DNA of 25,568 nucleotides from a virus, in the IMG/VR virus record IMGVR_UViG_3300042261_001008, positions 1 to 25,568 of that record; one strand, given 5' to 3'. Below the pieces are notes generated by a model that did no database searches, was not told the origin of the DNA, and saw only the letters and a program-made list of their open reading frames with translations. Positions 6,649 to 14,214 of the stretch are shown one piece after another (position 1 is the stretch's first letter; each line of letters opens with the position of its first letter). Position numbers and translations under genes: made by a program.

Positions 6649-8330
6649 GCCGGCTGCTCCTGTTCGTCGTCGTCGGGTTCATCGGGGCGGCCATCGCGGC
6701 CCGGGGCGGCGGGCGGCCTTTCGGCGTCGCCGGCGGCGGCGGCTGGCGGCTCGGAGCTGGCCAGCACGGTGCTGGTGGGCACGCCCAGCTGCCGCAGGCG
6801 CTTCAGCTCGGCTGCGCGGGCCGTAAAGATCGTCTCGGCCAGGCGGCCATCCTCGCTGATCCAGTCCTCCAGCGTGCCGGCGGCGGCCTGGATTTTCTTC
6901 TCCATGGCCAGCGCCTCCTTGAGCGGGTCAACCCACGCCCAGCGGGGCGGGAAGAATTTCAGGCGCGCGGCGTTGGGCAGCGGCGACAGGGCTCGCCGGG
7001 CTATCCAGCGGCTCACCCAACGGCTGTACACCCGCTGGATCATTCGCTCGCGGATGAACCGCTGCCAGACGCGGAAGGTTCGGTACGCCTGCAGCAGGGC
7101 GGCCCGGGCGCTGGAGTAGTTCGTCCGCGAGAAGTCCAGCAGCACCAGCTCCAGAGGGATGCCTATGCCCGCGCCGACCATCCGCAGCATCGTGAGCGTG
7201 TAGGGCTCGAACGTCAGCCCCGGGCGCTTCGGGTCGATAACGCCAGCCTCTTCATCCGTGCCCAGGTTCAGGATCACGCCAGGCTCGGAGCGCAGCCAGC
7301 GGTCGTAGGCAGTTTCGGTGTCGGCGGTGGCGTTGCCATCCGTGCGGATCTCGCTTCCGGGCAGCTGCGCCCCGTCGCGGCTTTTCATCCACCAGGTCAG
7401 GTGGCTGGTCAGCTCGGCGGCGAGGGTCTCGGAGTCCAGGTAGCCGTCCAGGCGGCTGAACAGGTCCAGGCTGCTGGCCAGCACGGGCACGCCCCGCGTG
7501 GCGGAAAAACGCTCGCGGTTGGCCCAGTGGTCGCAGTCGGCGGCGTCGATGCGCTGCAGGCTGGAGTAGCCGCCCGCCCAGAACCCGCGAGGCGCGGCAA
7601 GTCGGCGGACCTCGCGTGGATCGACCACGTAGTAGGCGGTGTGCCGGCCGGCGTCGTCAAGCTCCACGCCTCCCACCACGGTGCGGCCGGAAAAGCCCTT
7701 GCCGCCGGCTGGTGTTGCCAGCTCGTGGGCCTCCAGCATCTGCATGCGGTTGTCGGCCAGGTGCACCGCCAGGCAGTCGCCATCGGGCAGCAGCGACCGG
7801 AAGGCTGTGTACAGCACGCCCTGCAGGTCAAAGAGGCCGCGATACTCGGCGGCCGCTGAGGCCTCCCGCAGCAGGTCCGCGGCGTCGCGGTCGAAACTCG
7901 CGTCGCCGCTGTCTGGCAAAAAGCCCCACTCTGGCCCCGCGGCGTTGTCGGCGCATCGGCTGATGATGCCGTGCAGCAGGCAGGAATTACGGTCGTGGTC
8001 GCGGCAGATTTCGCGGAGGTCCCACAGCGTCCGCTCGGTCTGGGCGTTGTCGGCGTGGCCCTGGGCCCAGGTCTGCTGGCGGCGGCGCGTTCGCGAGGGC
8101 TGCGTTACGTCGTAGCCGCCCGAGGCGATGGCCAGCTCGGCCCGCTTGCGGATGCGTGCAGCGCCCCAGGCGGGGGAGATGGCGGAGGCGACCGCATCCA
8201 GCCCCCGGCCCAACAGGCCGCCCCGGCTGGCGGCGGCGAGCTGGCTGCCCCGGCCCGATGCCAGCTCGCGGGCGGCAAGCGCGCTGGAAGCCGACTCCAT
8301 CGGCGAGCGGGTTAGCCCGGGGCGGATCAT
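6645..8330 (-). CDS. Portal protein, lambda gpB-like (561 aa)
   Basis: It forms the dodecameric portal through which DNA enters and leaves the head. Length and pattern fit the lambda portal family: an N-terminal region with RRRQQTWAQGHADNAQTE, the core stretch CRDHDRNSCLLHGIISRCAD, VLYTAFRSLLPDGDCLAVHL, the diagnostic PRGFWAGGYSSLQRIDA and later LVLLDFSRTNYSSARAALL, which is strongly conserved in this family. The C-terminus is acidic and low-complexity (RPDEPDDDEQEQPA). ATG at 8330 overlaps the stop of the joining-protein gene (ATGA), and the stop overlaps the protease GTG. No sign of disruption. Confidence 0.93.
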   Translation of the reverse strand: MIRPGLTRSPMESASSALAARELASGRGSQLAAASRGGLLGRGLDAVASAISPAWGAARIRKRAELAIASGGYDVTQPSRTRRRQQTWAQGHADNAQTERTLWDLREICRDHDRNSCLLHGIISRCADNAAGPEWGFLPDSGDASFDRDAADLLREASAAAEYRGLFDLQGVLYTAFRSLLPDGDCLAVHLADNRMQMLEAHELATPAGGKGFSGRTVVGGVELDDAGRHTAYYVVDPREVRRLAAPRGFWAGGYSSLQRIDAADCDHWANRERFSATRGVPVLASSLDLFSRLDGYLDSETLAAELTSHLTWWMKSRDGAQLPGSEIRTDGNATADTETAYDRWLRSEPGVILNLGTDEEAGVIDPKRPGLTFEPYTLTMLRMVGAGIGIPLELVLLDFSRTNYSSARAALLQAYRTFRVWQRFIRERMIQRVYSRWVSRWIARRALSPLPNAARLKFFPPRWAWVDPLKEALAMEKKIQAAAGTLEDWISEDGRLAETIFTARAAELKRLRQLGVPTSTVLASSEPPAAAAGDAERPPAAPGRDGRPDEPDDDEQEQPA

Positions 8331-8590
8331 TGGGGCCTCCCGGAGATGTCAGCCAAAATGAGCCTGCGCCGGCCGGTAGTGCCCAGCTCGACCCCCGGCG
8401 TGCCGTTGGCCACCTCAGAGGCCAGCTCCGAGCGGAGCTTTCGGAGCTGGTCGAGGTCGGAATAGGTGTACTGGACGCCCGCCAGCGAATAGCTGTGCAC
8501 GCGCTTGGTCAGGAGGTCCAGTATGGCCTTGTTGACCTCGGCCAGCAGTTCGGCGGCAGTGGGGTTTTCCGCACTCACGCCAGCCAGCAT
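8327..8590 (-). CDS. gpW-like head-tail joining protein (87 aa)
   Basis: The core AAELLAEVNKAILDLLTKRV, then SLAGVQYTYSDLDQLRKLRS, is the gpW/gp6-like pattern of a small alpha/beta protein that plugs the portal so the tail can attach; lambda gpW also sits directly before the portal gene. I place the start at ATG 8590, giving 87 residues. GTG at 8578 is an alternative, and neither has a clear ribosome-binding site. An extension to GTG 8686 would start inside a CTCTGTGCC repeat and is unlikely. A 16-bp palindrome lies about 33-48 bases before the ATG. The stop overlaps the portal ATG. Confidence 0.75.
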   Translation of the reverse strand: MLAGVSAENPTAAELLAEVNKAILDLLTKRVHSYSLAGVQYTYSDLDQLRKLRSELASEVANGTPGVELGTTGRRRLILADISGRPQ

Positions 8591-8622
8591 GCCGCCCGCC
8601 GCCGCCGGCGGGAACGGGGCAG

Positions 8623-8638
8623 TCTCCAGATCTGGAGA
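8623..8638. promoter_or_regulatory. Perfect 16-bp palindrome upstream of the head-gene block
   Basis: TCTCCAGATCTGGAGA is its own reverse complement. It sits between a repeat block and the first head gene of the gpW-portal-protease run, where an operator or other dimer-binding site would be plausible. No promoter boxes could be recognised with confidence nearby. Confidence 0.45.
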
Positions 8639-8662
8639 GTAGTTCCAAAAAAACTGGCAGCC

Positions 8663-8780
8663 CCGGAACGGAGGCCACAGAGGCACAGAGGGCGGAGGAG
8701 GACGGAAAAGCTGAAAACTAAAAGCTGAAAACTGAAAGCCCGGAGCGGGGCGAGGCCCGGCTCCTGGCTACCGGCTTCGA
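8663..8780. repeat. Composite heptamer block in inverted orientation
   Basis: The block reads, on the plus strand, GGCCACAGAGGCACAGAGGG, then AAAGCTGAAAAC-type units, then CCGGCTCCTGGCTACCGGCTT. The CACAGAGG and CTGAAAG parts are in the opposite orientation to every other clear copy in the window. Its right half overlaps the 3' end of the truncated ParB gene and supplies that gene's last codons and stop. Confidence 0.9.
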
Positions 8781-9005
8781 CAGTTCGGCCGCCACGTGGA
8801 TGGGCACGCGCCGCAGGCCCAGCAGCTTCGCCGCCTCGTAACGCACGTGCCCGCAGATGATGACGCCGGTGGCGTCGACGACGATGCGCTGACGAAAGCC
8901 GAATTGCCTGATCGACTCGGCCACGGCCGCGACTGCCGCCCCCGTGCGCCTGGCGTGGCGTTCGTAGGGGCGGATGGCATCGGTTGCCTGAAGCATCACC
9001 TTCAC
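8718..9005 (-). CDS. Stand-alone ParB/sulfiredoxin-like domain, C-terminally truncated by repeats (95 aa)
   Basis: Residues 1-75 form a compact ParB-N domain: IRPYERHARRTG, AVAESIRQFGFRQRIVVD, GVIICGHVRYEAAKLLGLRR and VPIHVAAELS. Phage proteins of this type normally continue with a segment like the YAIADNRTGELSEW seen in the neighbouring ParB-methyltransferase. Here, right after AAELS, the frame enters CCGGCTA-type and CTGAAAG-type heptamers, reads a junk-like tail ending LSVFSF and stops at TAG in the repeat. The start is GTG at 9005, overlapping the methyltransferase stop (GTGA). It is either a remnant or a minimal DNA/nucleotide-binding domain. Confidence 0.75.
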   Translation of the reverse strand: MKVMLQATDAIRPYERHARRTGAAVAAVAESIRQFGFRQRIVVDATGVIICGHVRYEAAKLLGLRRVPIHVAAELSKPVARSRASPRSGLSVFSF

Positions 9006-10351
9006 GGCCGCCCCACCGCCGCCGGCGTCAGCTCAGCCCAGTCGCAGCCCTCGCCGTGCACCTCCTGGGCCCAGCGCCGTCGGGCCACATCGCAGAACCG
9101 CTCGCTGATCTCGACAGCCATGCATGCCCGCCCCGTCCGCTCGGCCGCGATGATCGTTGTGCCGGAACCGCAGAACGGCTCCATCACCGTCTCGCCCGCG
9201 TCGCTGTGCATCAGGACCGCCCGCAGCGGCAGCTCTACGGGAAACATCGCCGGGTGCTCGTCGTTCGCGGCGACGGTGTTCATCTGCCAGACGCCCGCAT
9301 AGCCCCAGTCGCGACGCTGCCGCGGCGACAGGCGGCGAACGTAACGGTACTTCGCCCCGGCCATGGCCACGATCCACTCGAAGTCCGTGCCGCAGAAATC
9401 CTCCCTGCTGATCGCCGCGCCTTCCTCGTCGGTGCCGAATGCCCCGACGTACTCGTACTGCTGGACGGGCTTGGTCGAGACCAGATGGTATGGCGCCACG
9501 CCAAAGTTCATCCCCTGCTTGAGCCAGATCCGGATCCACAGCGGCCTGAAACCGTGCTCGGCAAACATGCCCAGGCTGTGGGCGAAGGTGGGCTCGATGT
9601 GCTGAGAGCCGGTGGCGTACAGGTCGCCGATGTTCCAGACGACCACCTCAGCGCGCCGGCAAAGCTGCTCGATCACCGGCCGGACCGTCGAAAACCACGG
9701 CTCAATGCCATGCTCCTCGTAGCATTTGCCGACGCCGTAGGGCGGGCTCGTGACGGCCAGCGCCGCCCGCCGCCTGCCCAGCAGCCTCTGGTAAGTGCCG
9801 GCATCGGTGGCGTCGCCGCAGATCAGCCGGTGCCTGCCGAGCCGGTAGACCTCCCCACGCCTGCTCCTGGGCGGCTCTTCGTCCGCCGCATCCGCCGCCG
9901 GCGGCCCCTCATCGGCCTGTGCCTCATGCAGCACGTCGGCCAGTTCGTCGGTCGTGAAACCCAAGGCATCCAAGTCCACCTTGGCGGCCGCCAGTTCGCG
10001 GAGCTGCTCGGCCAGGCGATCCTCGTCCCACTCGCTCAGCTCGCCGGTGCGGTTGTCGGCGATGGCGTAGGCGCGGACCTCAGCGCCCTTGAGGGCCGTC
10101 CGCACCGCGGCGATGTGCGTCCAGCCGAGCTGGCCGGCCGCCTGGAAAATGCCGTTGCCGGCGATCACCACGCCGGCGGCGGAGATCACCACCGGCTTCT
10201 GCTGGCCGAACCGCTGCAGTGCGGCGGCCTTGTGAGCCAGGTCCGCCGGGCCGTGGCGGCGGGCGTTGCTGGGGTCGAGCTTGAGCTTGCTGATCGGCAC
10301 AAGCAGGCCGGCCAGGCCGGCGGCGATTTTGCATACGCGCTTGTCGCTCAT
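9002..10351 (-). CDS. ParB domain fused to a beta-class DNA methyltransferase (449 aa)
   Basis: Residues about 17-100 are a ParB-N domain (LKLDPSNARRHG, AGVVIAGNGIFQAAGQLG, AYAIADNRTGELSEWDED). Residues about 170-449 are an S-adenosylmethionine DNA methyltransferase with the catalytic TSPPYG at about 201-206 and the cofactor motif EPFCGSGTTIIAAE near 386-399. Motif IV before motif I is the beta-class order; TSPPY favours N4-cytosine but N6-adenine is possible. Such ParB-methyltransferases are common in phages and modify phage DNA, probably against host restriction. ATG at 10351 overlaps the upstream stop (ATGA). No restriction endonuclease partner is visible nearby, so it is probably a solitary enzyme. 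Confidence 0.92.
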   Translation of the reverse strand: MSDKRVCKIAAGLAGLLVPISKLKLDPSNARRHGPADLAHKAAALQRFGQQKPVVISAAGVVIAGNGIFQAAGQLGWTHIAAVRTALKGAEVRAYAIADNRTGELSEWDEDRLAEQLRELAAAKVDLDALGFTTDELADVLHEAQADEGPPAADAADEEPPRSRRGEVYRLGRHRLICGDATDAGTYQRLLGRRRAALAVTSPPYGVGKCYEEHGIEPWFSTVRPVIEQLCRRAEVVVWNIGDLYATGSQHIEPTFAHSLGMFAEHGFRPLWIRIWLKQGMNFGVAPYHLVSTKPVQQYEYVGAFGTDEEGAAISREDFCGTDFEWIVAMAGAKYRYVRRLSPRQRRDWGYAGVWQMNTVAANDEHPAMFPVELPLRAVLMHSDAGETVMEPFCGSGTTIIAAERTGRACMAVEISERFCDVARRRWAQEVHGEGCDWAELTPAAVGRP

Positions 10352-10809
10352 TTGCGGGCCTCCATCTGCCTGATGGGGTACGTGTGGTGCTGGCGGCCCT
10401 CGCACCGGAAGCTGCGCGTGACGACCACGCGGCCGGAGCCGTCGGCGAGGCTCTGGCGGCGGGTGCCCATGACGAGGCCGGGCGAGCCGCAGACTTCGCA
10501 GAGCGTGTGGCCGGGGACGTAGCCATCCTGGCCGCCGAGCTTGAGGGCCACCAGCGAGGCCACCATCTGCTCGCGGTGCACCCGGGCCGGCAGCCCGGCC
10601 GCCTGGCAGAGGGCCCGAAGCTGCACAACGCGCAGGGACTTGATCTGTTCGAGCGTGAGATCCTCCAGCGAGCTGGCGACGACGGCGCCAGCCGGCGCCG
10701 GCGGCTGGGGGTCGGCCGACTGGCCGAGGGGCGAGGCTGGCGCATCGGCGGCCGGCAGGCCCGTGGGCACTTCCGCCGGCGGCGTGGTTGGCTGAACTTC
10801 CGTGTTCAT
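10348..10809 (-). CDS. SAP/Rho-N-like plus zinc-ribbon protein (153 aa), unknown role
   Basis: ATG at 10809 follows GAAAGGAACCCC. The first 45 residues are a Pro/Ala-rich tail, then LTLEQIKSLRVVQLRALCQA and GLPARVHREQMVASLVAL form a helix-extended-helix of the SAP, LEM or Rho-N type, which binds nucleic acid. The C-terminal part has CEVCG at about 104-108, a DGSGRVVVTRSFRCEG segment and a final RQHHTYPIR, suggesting a single zinc ribbon completed by the later Cys/His residues. The stop overlaps the ParB-methyltransferase start. It may assist DNA or RNA handling with its neighbours; no exact family was recognised. Confidence 0.72.
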   Translation of the reverse strand: MNTEVQPTTPPAEVPTGLPAADAPASPLGQSADPQPPAPAGAVVASSLEDLTLEQIKSLRVVQLRALCQAAGLPARVHREQMVASLVALKLGGQDGYVPGHTLCEVCGSPGLVMGTRRQSLADGSGRVVVTRSFRCEGRQHHTYPIRQMEARK

Positions 10810-10818
10810 GGGGTTCCT

Positions 10819-10940
10819 TTCGAGTTCTGAGTTCGGAGTTCGGAGTTCGGAGTTCTGAGTTCGGGGGTTTTTGCTTCCAGCTTTCGGTTTTCTCTTCCGT
10901 CCTCTGTGTTCTCTGTGCCTCTGTGGCGCCGTTCCGGTGT
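10819..10940. repeat. Heptamer leader and CTCTGTG module between RRM and zinc-ribbon genes
   Basis: Contains, on the plus strand, GAGTTCG/GAGTTCT heptamers (10819-10864), a degenerate CTTTCAG part and the CTCTGTGTTCTCTGTGCCTC module. It fills the gap between the RRM stop and the next gene's GAAAGGA ribosome-binding site. It is not coding on the gene strand. Confidence 0.93.
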
Positions 10941-10942
10941 CG

Positions 10943-11203
10943 CTACTCGCTCCGCCTCGGCCTTGGCGTGGCCTCGCTGACGGCGATCACCCTGCCGGCG
11001 AAGGTTGAGCCGTCGGCCTCCTTCAGGGCCCGGCGGGCGTCGGATTCGTGGGCGAACTCCACGAAGCCGAAGCCCCGCGGCTTGCCCGTCTCGCGGTCGG
11101 TGCAGTGCACGGCCCGGCGTATCTCGCCGAAACGGCCGAAATGATCCGACAGCTCCTTGTTGGTGGTGGCATACGGCAGGTTCTTGACGTGCAGCGTGTT
11201 CAC
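10943..11203 (-). CDS. RRM-type RNA-binding protein (86 aa)
   Basis: This is a single RNA-recognition motif. RNP2 is LHVKNLP at residues 4-10 and RNP1 is RGFGFVEF at 43-50, with the aromatic residues that stack on RNA bases in place; the beta-alpha-beta-beta-alpha-beta pattern fills the chain and a short basic tail (PRPRRSE) follows. Such small RRM proteins are known from cyanobacteria and other bacteria, including Planctomycetota, and are uncommon in phages. The start is GTG at 11203, with GGGAGAACGCC before it. It follows the large terminase gene after a 72-base gap, so it is probably in the same transcript. It may be a host-derived regulator of RNA stability or translation. Confidence 0.9.
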   Translation of the reverse strand: MNTLHVKNLPYATTNKELSDHFGRFGEIRRAVHCTDRETGKPRGFGFVEFAHESDARRALKEADGSTFAGRVIAVSEATPRPRRSE

Positions 11204-11275
11204 GGCGTTCTCCCATAAGTCTGGCCCCCGATCCGCCGCCGGCGACGCGCCGGGGGGCGGTGGGGCGGTTGTTGG

Positions 11276-13165
11276 TCATCGTCGGTAGCGTTCCATCACG
11301 CCGGCCCGCTGGCGGGGCAGGGCCGCGGGCGTGGCGGGGTTGCGGATGAGCCTGGCCCCGGCCAAATCGGCGGCGGCGGTGGCGTAGACGGCGGCATCCC
11401 ACAGGTGGTTGGCTCGGTTGGCCCGCTTGACCCACTCGTGGCCGACCACGCCTCGGCGGTCGCGTATGGGCCGGCGCTGCTCGGCCGAAAAATGCTCCAG
11501 CAGCTCCGGGGCCAACTGGCCCAGGTCGGCCGGCAGGTGCAGGTAGCCGGGGCCCGGCGAGCGCGACTCCACCAGGCGGGCGAGGCGATCCTTGTAGGCC
11601 CCGGTGTTCAGGTCGTAGCGGATGTCGCTGCCCACCTTCGCCGTGCGGATCAGGGTGCGGCAGGCGGGGTCGCCGCGAACGGGCACGATGGGCAGCTCGG
11701 CCGCCTGGCGGCAGAAATCGAGCACCTCGTCGCGACGGTAATTGCAGTCGAACGCGATCTTGGACAGCGGCAGTCCCATTTCCGGGCGGGCCGCCCGCGG
11801 CAGCACCGTCGCCAGCAGCTCGCGGAGGAGTGTCCAGTTCTTCAGCACGCTGGTGTCGCCGGTTTCAACGCGCTGGGCGTGGATCACCCAGCATTCCGAC
11901 AAGAAGCCCCAGCCCAGGATGATCAGCCACGCGTGGTCGATCTGCAGGTCGACGCCGGCGGTGACCACCTGCACAGCCTCCGGCAGCAGGCCCATGGGGA
12001 CCTCGCCGACGTGGCTGGCGAGCTGCTGCGGGTCGGCGGCCTTTGCGGTTTCCACCCACGCCTCGCCGAGCTGGGAGTTGATGAAATCCTGCAGGGGCCC
12101 CGCGTCGCCGGCCTTGAGGTGCTCCTGGGCCTCGGCCCATTGGGCGGCCATGCGGCCCATCGTCATAAAGTGCGGGTGCAGCATCAGCGCGTGCACGTGG
12201 TAGCTGCGATGCGTGGTGGCCGGCAGCTGGCCGTCAATTCGGCCCTCGGCATCAAGCTGGCAGCAGTCGGGCAGCCAGCGGCCGGCCGAGACGGCCTGCC
12301 AGCGGCGGGCCTCATCCCACAGGGCCCCGCAGTGCCGGCAGGCGTAGTGGGCGTGCTCGCCGTCGAGGTATTCCTGGGGCTCAAGCAGCCGGCCGTCGGC
12401 GGTTTTGTCGAGCTGCACCTGGCTCCAGGCCAGCGGCTGCCAGCGGCGGCAGTCGCCGCAGGGGGCCCACCAGATGCGCCGATCGCCGCGGTTGTACTCG
12501 CGGCAGATCAGGTCGCCCTCGTGCACCGGCGATGAGAGCACGAACAGCTTCGAGCGATGGAAAAACGTCCGCTGGCGATCCTTGGCGAGGCTGACCGGAT
12601 CGGCCTCCTTGTTGACGCGGGAGGGGAATTTGCCGACTTCATCCAGCACGATGTAGCAGACGGGGTTGTCGGCCAGGGCGGCGGCGGAGGTGCTCCATGC
12701 CAGGTACAAAATCATCGAGTCGAGCTCGGTTTCCTTGCCGATGTTCAGGGCGTCCATCCGGCCTCCCAGGTGGCGCAGCAGCGAGGGCGTGGCCTCGAAC
12801 ATGGGCTTGACGCGAGTGGCCACGCGGCGGACGACGTCATCCTCGCGGGGCATCACCAGCAGCATCGGGGCCGGCGACTCATCGACCGCCCAGCCCAGAA
12901 AGTTCGAGCTCATCTCGGTGCCGGCTGACTGGCTGCTCTTGCGGAGCGTCACCTGGCGAATGCCGGGCGATGACAGCGAGTCCATGATCTCCACGGCGTA
13001 GGGGACGTACTCGTGGCTCCAGCGGCCGTGCAGGTCGGTGGTCTTCGGCGAGAGCTGGCGGAACTCCGCCGCCCACTGCGAGACGCTCAGGCGGTCGCGA
13101 GGCTCCAGCGCATCGCGCTCTTCCGGCTGCATCGGCAATGGCAGCGGCATGGTCCAGCTCACCAT
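11276..13165 (-). CDS. Terminase large subunit, GpA family (629 aa)
   Basis: This is the packaging motor ATPase and nuclease. The N-terminal ATPase shows the deviant Walker A typical of lambda gpA (KSSQSAGTEMSSN, with lysine at the front rather than in GKT) and a Walker B-like YIVLDEVGKFP. A Cys4 zinc site, APCGDCRRW and later ACRHCGALWDE, is characteristic of the family. The C-terminal nuclease has AGVDLQIDHAWLIILGWG, FDCNYRRDEVLDFC and NHLWDAAVYATAAA. I chose ATG at 13165 because it overlaps the small-subunit stop by one base (TGATG) and matches the family's N-terminus. A longer in-frame extension only mirrors the overlapping gene. Confidence 0.95.
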   Translation of the reverse strand: MVSWTMPLPLPMQPEERDALEPRDRLSVSQWAAEFRQLSPKTTDLHGRWSHEYVPYAVEIMDSLSSPGIRQVTLRKSSQSAGTEMSSNFLGWAVDESPAPMLLVMPREDDVVRRVATRVKPMFEATPSLLRHLGGRMDALNIGKETELDSMILYLAWSTSAAALADNPVCYIVLDEVGKFPSRVNKEADPVSLAKDRQRTFFHRSKLFVLSSPVHEGDLICREYNRGDRRIWWAPCGDCRRWQPLAWSQVQLDKTADGRLLEPQEYLDGEHAHYACRHCGALWDEARRWQAVSAGRWLPDCCQLDAEGRIDGQLPATTHRSYHVHALMLHPHFMTMGRMAAQWAEAQEHLKAGDAGPLQDFINSQLGEAWVETAKAADPQQLASHVGEVPMGLLPEAVQVVTAGVDLQIDHAWLIILGWGFLSECWVIHAQRVETGDTSVLKNWTLLRELLATVLPRAARPEMGLPLSKIAFDCNYRRDEVLDFCRQAAELPIVPVRGDPACRTLIRTAKVGSDIRYDLNTGAYKDRLARLVESRSPGPGYLHLPADLGQLAPELLEHFSAEQRRPIRDRRGVVGHEWVKRANRANHLWDAAVYATAAADLAGARLIRNPATPAALPRQRAGVMERYRR

Positions 13166-14214
13166 CAGGCGGGCCCTCCGGTGGCGCCGGCCGCCGGCGG
13201 CGGCGACTGCACGGGGGCGACGGCAGCGGCGGCGCCGTCGGCGTGCTGTGAGTCCAGCCGGCGCAGCAGGTCGGCCAGGCCGTCGTCGGCCCACTTGGGC
13301 AGGCGGAGCCAGTCGGGGCACTCGGCCAGGTGGCGGCGAAGCTCGGAAAAAAACGCCCGCAACAGCTCGCTGATCCGCTCGGGCGGCTGGTTGGCCAGCA
13401 TGCCGCTCCACTCCAGGTCGGCCCGCTGCGTGGCGGCCACCAGAAGCTGATGCCGGGCGACCAGGCCGGCGACGACGGTGGAGCGGTCCAGCAGTTCGCC
13501 GCGGTCGCGGGCGAGGTCCTGCTGGAGCCGCTGGGCCTTGGCCAGCTTTAAGGGGTCGAGCTGGCCCGATGCCCGGGCCGACGGCAGGCCGGCACGCGCG
13601 GCGACGTACCCCTCGTGCCAGCTCCACAGGGCCGGCAGGTTGATCGAGCCGTCGCTGTTGCAGGGGGCGCCGCGGTTGACTCGCCAGTCGTGCAAAGTCT
13701 GGCGCGTCACGCCGATGGCAATCTCGGCCTGGTTGACCGGCAGGCGGAGGTAGTCCACGCGCGGCTGGGCGATCTCGCGGCGAAGCACCGCCATCACGTT
13801 CGCCACGGCGGCAGCCTTGCCATCACGCGCGGCAGAGACAAGCCCGGCCTTGACGGCGATGGCGGTCGAAATGCGGGCCTGGTTCCAAATGTCTCGCACC
13901 TCGCGGTCGCGCTCCAGTAGATCCCGCAACGATTCCTCGCTCATGTCCAGCGACTGGGCGGCCTCCTGGACGGTCGCCGCCGCGCTGGCCAGCCCGCGGA
14001 TCGACCGCAGCAGTCGCCCCCGCTTCCACGCCTCGGCGAGGTGGCCAAACTCATCGAGCGTGGCAGACAACGACGTGCCGATGCCAAGTTCCCGCTCGGC
14101 ATCGGCCATCGTGGCATGCGCGATGGCCGCCGCGCGCACCGCCGCCGGCGAAACCGGCGCCCGACGCCGCTTCGCCCGCTTCCCGCCGCCATGTTGAGCC
14201 CGGTTACGCGCCAT
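13165..14214 (-). CDS. Terminase small subunit, Nu1-like (349 aa)
   Basis: It recognises the phage DNA packaging site and hands it to the large subunit. The N-terminus is very basic (GKRAKRRRAP). A first HTH-like region is TVQEAAQSLDMSEESLRDLL, and a second, Nu1-like winged HTH is LPVNQAEIAIGVTRQTLHDW followed by NRGAPCNSDGSINLPALWSW. A helical oligomerisation region and an Ala/Pro-rich tail follow. At 349 residues it is longer than lambda Nu1 (181), mainly through the extra N-terminal HTH. ATG at 14214 is preceded by GCGAGGTATGC. Its stop and the large-subunit start overlap, as expected for a terminase pair. Confidence 0.85.
   Translation of the reverse strand: MARNRAQHGGGKRAKRRRAPVSPAAVRAAAIAHATMADAERELGIGTSLSATLDEFGHLAEAWKRGRLLRSIRGLASAAATVQEAAQSLDMSEESLRDLLERDREVRDIWNQARISTAIAVKAGLVSAARDGKAAAVANVMAVLRREIAQPRVDYLRLPVNQAEIAIGVTRQTLHDWRVNRGAPCNSDGSINLPALWSWHEGYVAARAGLPSARASGQLDPLKLAKAQRLQQDLARDRGELLDRSTVVAGLVARHQLLVAATQRADLEWSGMLANQPPERISELLRAFFSELRRHLAECPDWLRLPKWADDGLADLLRRLDSQHADGAAAAVAPVQSPPPAAGATGGPA

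Noticed and set aside
8591-8686. N-terminal extension of the gpW-like gene
   Set aside because: The start would be a GTG inside a CTCTGTG repeat and the added residues are unlike the family.
8984-10522. Plus-strand open frame (512 codons) opposite the ParB-methyltransferase
   Set aside because: Antisense of a clear methyltransferase with intact motifs; no domain signature of its own.
11204-11279. Frame starting at ATG 11279 after the terminase stop
   Set aside because: It runs through the RRM gene in another frame into repeats, and the RRM frame is clearly the real one.
13166-13627. Longer N-terminus for the large terminase
   Set aside because: The extension is Arg/Pro/Ala-rich, overlaps the small terminase gene in another frame and lacks family similarity; ATG at 13165 fits the TGATG overlap.
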